From: CAILZL01 sp050181835
Lineage (GTDB): Bacteria; Pseudomonadota; Gammaproteobacteria; Steroidobacterales; Steroidobacteraceae
Direction of reading: 5' to 3'
Assembly: GCA_050181835.1 (NCBI GenBank)
Contig: JBFXCU010000001.1
Span: 372,001 to 436,000 of the forward strand
Length of the DNA: 64,000 nucleotides
The position numbers and the translations under genes are program-made. The notes below the pieces were generated by a model. That model saw only the letters and a list, made by a program, of their open reading frames with translations. It was not told where the DNA came from and did not search any database. The stretch's first letter is position 1. Every line of letters starts with the position of its first letter. Below are positions 60,631 through 64,000 of the stretch, one piece after another.

Positions 60631-61389
60631 ATGCGCTCCAAATTTTTCGTTCTGACAGCAGGTATTCTGTCTGCCACGCTGGCTACCGCTGCCACACCAG
60701 CTATTCCTGATTACATCAACGCTGCCGTGGCCGATGCCAGTCGTCCCGACGCCGATGTGCAACGCGATGAGAACCGCTTACCCGCCGAAGTGCTGGCGTT
60801 TGCCGGGGTAAAACCAGGTGACAAGGTAGGTGAGTTGTTGCCAGGCAGAGGTTACTTCAGTCACTTGTTTTGCAAGATCGTGGGCGACAAGGGCCACCTC
60901 TACACCATAGACCTCACCCGAATGGTGTCCAGACCAGCAGCGGCTACTACTGCTTCTACTGCCCCGGCTACCAAAGGTACGCCCTGCGCCAATGTTACTG
61001 CTGATACCAAAGCAGCGGCGGAAGTGACCTGGCCCAGTGGCTTGAATATGGTGTGGACCTCGGAGAACTACCACGACCTGTACAACCCGATGTTTGGTTC
61101 GCCCGATATGCTCAAGTTCAACAAGGTTATTTTCGATGCACTGCTGCCCGGTGGGGTGTACATGATCGAAGACCATGTTGCCGAAGCCGGTTCGGGTGGT
61201 CGCGATACCAATACGCTACATCGCATTGATCCAGAACAGGTCAAGAAAGATGTCACCAGTGTTGGTTTTGTGTTTGAAGGTGAAAGTAGTGTGCTGCGCA
61301 ATGCCAATGATCCACACACCGCTAAAGCCCAAGAGTTCAAAGGCAAAAGCGATAAGTTCCTGTTCAAATTTCGCAAGCCAGCGCACTGA
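60631..61389 (+). CDS. Exported SAM-methyltransferase-like protein
   Basis: 252 residues from ATG 60631, with GGAGGGG (60618-60624) upstream. Signal peptide FFVLTAGILSATLATA; then VQRDENRLPAEVLAFAGVKP, a class I methyltransferase motif I variant VGELLPGRGYFSHLF, GHLYTIDL, and FNKVIFDALLPGGVYMIEDH. It resembles a family of predicted secreted methyltransferases found in proteobacteria. Motif I keeps the G-x-G, but export is odd for an SAM-dependent enzyme. Substrate unknown. Confidence 0.8.
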   Translation: MRSKFFVLTAGILSATLATAATPAIPDYINAAVADASRPDADVQRDENRLPAEVLAFAGVKPGDKVGELLPGRGYFSHLFCKIVGDKGHLYTIDLTRMVSRPAAATTASTAPATKGTPCANVTADTKAAAEVTWPSGLNMVWTSENYHDLYNPMFGSPDMLKFNKVIFDALLPGGVYMIEDHVAEAGSGGRDTNTLHRIDPEQVKKDVTSVGFVFEGESSVLRNANDPHTAKAQEFKGKSDKFLFKFRKPAH

Positions 61390-61550
61390 TTTCTTTGCTA
61401 GTCTTACAGCTAGGTGGAGTGACAATCGGCCTCGCTTCCGCTCGCTGATCAGTCAGTATTGAGTGGAATCGAAGCAGCTGAAAAAATCGTGGCGCAGTAG
61501 GTAAGCAGAAGTTATCTTGATCGTATCGTTTCATTCTTGGGAGTTGGCCC

Positions 61551-62153
61551 ATGCTGAAAGTCTATGGCGATGTGTATTCCGGCAATTGCTACAAGATCAA
61601 ATTGCTGATGAAGCAACTTGATATTAAGCACGAATGGATTCATGTCGATCTGCTCAAACAGGAAACACACACCGCAGAGTTTCTTGCCAAGAACTCCAAC
61701 GGGAAGGTGCCGGTGCTGGAGTTGTCACCCGGTATATACCTAGCTGAATCCAACGCCATTATTCACTATCTGGCAGAAGGCACGTCGCTACTGCCACATG
61801 GCCGCTTTCAACATGCGCAAGTGCTGCAATGGTTGTTCTTCGAGCAATACAGTCACGAACCCAACATTGCCACCTCACGCTTTATTATTCGTTCGCTGGG
61901 CCGTCCTGCTGAAAAAGAAGCAATTTTGCAAGCCAAGGTAGCCCCGGGTTACAAGGCATTGGATGTCATGGAAAAGCACTTAAGCGCACATCAATACTTT
62001 GTGGCCGAGCGCTACACCATTGCCGACATAGCATTGTATGCTTATACCCATGTCGCTCATGAAGGCGGCTTTGAGTTGAATAATTACCCCAAGATTCGTA
62101 CTTGGTTGCAGCGCATTCATGAGCAGCCTGGTTATGTAGATATGGGTGATTAG
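61551..62153 (+). CDS. Glutathione S-transferase
   Basis: 200 residues. Thioredoxin-like N-terminal domain with YSGNCYKIKLLMKQLDIKHE and GKVPVLELSPGIYLAESNAI (GSH site Ser/Asn), then an all-helical C-terminal domain with VAERYTIADIALYAYTHVAH. The Ser in SGNCYK is the likely catalytic residue, so it groups with beta/theta-like bacterial GSTs. Cytosolic. It has its own upstream gap of 160 bases. A hairpin at 62165-62188 follows. Confidence 0.9.
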   Translation: MLKVYGDVYSGNCYKIKLLMKQLDIKHEWIHVDLLKQETHTAEFLAKNSNGKVPVLELSPGIYLAESNAIIHYLAEGTSLLPHGRFQHAQVLQWLFFEQYSHEPNIATSRFIIRSLGRPAEKEAILQAKVAPGYKALDVMEKHLSAHQYFVAERYTIADIALYAYTHVAHEGGFELNNYPKIRTWLQRIHEQPGYVDMGD

Positions 62154-62164
62154 CTGTCATGCAG

Positions 62165-62188
62165 CAACGCGTGCTTTTGTGCGCGTTG
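62165..62188. terminator. Hairpin after the GST gene
   Basis: CAACGCG (62165-62171) and CGCGTTG (62182-62188) pair around a 10-base loop, 11 bases past the stop. No T tract. The rest of 62154-62465 (312 bases, up to the rnpB end) shows no gene. Confidence 0.4.
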
Positions 62189-62465
62189 TGAGATTATGAC
62201 TTGCATTTCAACAATGCAGCATTCGGTACGGAGTTTTCGCTAACGCAATTTAGCAAAATATAAAACCATGTCCGTTAGATAACATCGACACTCTACCTTG
62301 GATAAGTGATGGCTTAGTGGACGGTAGTTTGCAGCGTTGCTGCATAGCAGGATGATAACAGCCATCAGCGTAGGCTGTGTCAGCAAAAGATGCACTTCGT
62401 CCGCACGGCCAAGCAATGACGCTGGGCCTTGGTCAACCGCACCGAGACTTGCTGACGACAAAAAA

Positions 62466-62838
<373 letters not shown>

Positions 62839-62925
62839 CGCGCGCATGGTGCAGAGGCGCTCGCCAACAAGCAAGCGATTATTCCAAGTTGCTGGTCATA
62901 CCCAATGGCAGATATGCGACGTTTT

Positions 62926-62987
62926 TGTAGGCTGGGCACCTCACCCGGCATTCTGATGTGGATGTAGGCTGAGGCATCCAACCTACA
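62926..62987. repeat. REP-like palindromes upstream of rnpB
   Basis: TGTAGGCTG (62963-62971) and CAACCTACA (62979-62987) form a near-perfect inverted repeat, and a related TGTAGGCTGGGCACCTCACC lies at 62926-62945. Similar TGTAGG-type units are dispersed in other gammaproteobacteria (recollection). They lie between rsmI and rnpB. Confidence 0.55.
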
Positions 62988-62997
62988 CCAAGAATAC

Positions 62998-63855
62998 TTA
63001 TTGCTTGCCCTTCAAGCTTACTGCCCGTTCATACAGAGTGGCGCGTTCAACGCCAGTCAGCTTGGCCGTAATTTTTGCTGCTTGCGAGGCGGGCAGCTCT
63101 TCCAGCAAAGCGCTGAGTAGTCGCTCCGCATCAACGCTGGTTTGCTCGCCTGCCACTTCTGCGGCACCCTCCACCACCAGCACAATTTCGCCGCGCGACA
63201 TATCGGTGTCTTGCTCCGCGCGCTGCGCTAGCTCAGCCACGTTGCCGTAGTAGCAAGTCTCGTAGAGTTTGGTAAGTTCACGACATACGGCAATGCGGCG
63301 AGCCTCACCCAGCACCGCCTGCATATCGGCCAGTGTCTCCGCACAGCGATGCGGCGCTTCATAAAACACCAAGGTGCGTGTTTCACTCAGCAATTCGCGC
63401 AGACGTTCGCGACGCTTGCTGGATTTGGCAGGCAGAAAGCCTTCAAACACAAAGCGTGCGGTGGGCAGGCCCGCCACCGACAAGGCCGCAATCGCCGCAC
63501 AGGCACCGGGAATGGGCACGACGCGAATACCTTGCTGGGTCAATTCACTCACCAAGCTATAGCCCGGGTCGCTAATCAACGGCGTACCGGCATCAGAAAT
63601 CAGCGCGATATCCATACCGGAGCGCAGCCGCTGTAACAGCTCGCCGGTACGCTGCTGCTCGTTATGTTCATGTAACGACAACATGGGCGTCTGACACCCT
63701 ATCAATTGCAGCAGTTTGCCACTGTGACGAGTATCTTCGGCGGCAATCAGTTGTACGCTACCCAAAATCTGCCGCGCACGGGCGCTGAGGTCATCGAGAT
63801 TACCAATCGGCGTCGCGACCACATATAAAGTACCATTGGTTGAAGCGAGTGACAT
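62998..63855 (-). CDS. rsmI: 16S rRNA (cytidine-2'-O)-methyltransferase
   Basis: 285 residues from ATG 63855. It methylates C1402 of 16S rRNA. Family blocks: GTLYVVATPIGNLDDLSARA, LIAAEDTRHSGKLL, ISDAGTPLISDPGYSLV, VVPIPGACAAIAALSVAGLP, FVFEGFLPAKSSKRRERL, EAPHRCAETLADM and ARRIAVCRELTKLYE. The frame opens to 63999, but that part overlaps the divergent gene and is not RsmI-like. Divergent from a probable lpoA, the same arrangement as in many gammaproteobacteria. Confidence 0.93.
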   Translation of the reverse strand: MSLASTNGTLYVVATPIGNLDDLSARARQILGSVQLIAAEDTRHSGKLLQLIGCQTPMLSLHEHNEQQRTGELLQRLRSGMDIALISDAGTPLISDPGYSLVSELTQQGIRVVPIPGACAAIAALSVAGLPTARFVFEGFLPAKSSKRRERLRELLSETRTLVFYEAPHRCAETLADMQAVLGEARRIAVCRELTKLYETCYYGNVAELAQRAEQDTDMSRGEIVLVVEGAAEVAGEQTSVDAERLLSALLEELPASQAAKITAKLTGVERATLYERAVSLKGKQ

Positions 63856-63931
63856 GCGGCGACCTTGGCGAAGCTCCGTATAATGCGGCAGTAGTTCAAT
63901 GCCATCCCATGCTGCGGGGGAATCAAACGAC

Positions 63932-64000
63932 ATGCAAGTACAGAAGTTAGCCAGTCTTTCAATCATGTCCACGTTATTTGGACTGCTGTTGTTTTGCATG
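63932..64000 (+). CDS. 5' end of a probable LpoA (penicillin-binding protein activator) gene
   Basis: 23 codons are visible before the window ends: MQVQKLASLSIM then STLFGLLLFCM, a basic n-region and hydrophobic core like a signal peptide. ATG 63932 follows GGGGG (63916-63920); ATG 63965 is possible. Assignment to LpoA rests only on its divergent position next to rsmI, as in other gammaproteobacteria, and the signal. A TATAAT at 63879-63884 could serve as -10, though no matching -35 is seen. Confidence 0.45.
   Translation, partial: MQVQKLASLSIMSTLFGLLLFCM

Noticed and set aside
63865..63884. Sigma-70 promoter TTGGCG with TATAAT between rsmI and the probable lpoA
   Set aside because: The spacer is only 8 bases. 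The TATAAT alone is noted, without a promoter call.

Overview
The window looks like a chromosomal segment of a free-living gammaproteobacterium. The supporting markers are class A RNase P RNA, GltBD, IlvA with two C-terminal ACT-like regions, ExeA/GspB, YdbH/YdbL, MscL, RsmI next to a probable LpoA start, and a GcvA-like LysR regulator. Base composition is moderately GC-rich. Pyruvate carboxylase occurs as a single long polypeptide. I cannot fix the genus from the sequence.

Layout. 1-5.2 kb is an accessory pocket. It holds the 5' part of ygiQ with an in-frame palindromic repeat, an unrecognised three-gene overlapping operon behind a terminator-like leader hairpin, a RelE/ParE-type toxin-antitoxin pair, a DUF2130 gene plus the 3' remnant of a second one, and a broken DUF559 endonuclease gene between inverted REP-like palindromes. 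5.2-16.3 kb is core metabolism and signalling: gabD, a FadI-like thiolase, gshA, a membrane diguanylate cyclase, pyruvate carboxylase and a VIT1-family transporter. 16.3-20.8 kb has a secreted M12-type metalloprotease with a GlyGly-CTERM-like tail and a three-gene ABC-2 efflux operon. 21-28.5 kb is nitrogen and branched-chain amino acid metabolism: a PII gene behind a sigma-54/NtrC-like promoter, ilvH and an acetolactate synthase large-subunit gene pointing away from each other, and ilvA. Two proteins there lack canonical catalytic residues. 28.5-31 kb has a LysR regulator, an acetyltransferase and a decayed HEPN gene in what looks like an integron-cassette remnant.

31-37.5 kb is a leftward run: exeA-gspB (type II secretion assembly), dinB, and ydbH with a YdbL that looks fused to a YnbE-like lipoprotein. 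37.7-45.2 kb is a signalling block: a membrane-tethered receiver protein with a YheT-type hydrolase, then a leftward operon FIST sensor - hybrid histidine kinase - Hpt (frameshifted) - receiver/PAS/GGDEF/EAL behind a good sigma-28 (flagellar) promoter match. 45.2-48.8 kb is a glycerophosphodiester / glycerol-3-phosphate / glycerol-kinase-like operon. 49.3-50.4 kb has a bactofilin and a small orphan gene with a consensus-matching sigma-54 promoter, an upstream palindrome and a strong terminator. 50.5-64 kb is housekeeping: gltB, gltD, mscL, pyrF, phzF-like, a PEBP gene, a GNAT, an exported methyltransferase-like protein, a GST, rnpB, rsmI and the start of a probable lpoA.

The strongest hunting targets are the three-gene operon at 1.25-2.56 kb, the DUF559 remnant between inverted repeats, the sigma-54 orphan gene at 50.0 kb, the sigma-28-driven FIST/kinase/EAL operon and the HEPN cassette remnant. 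Nothing was searched against databases; family assignments are from recognition of the translated sequences.
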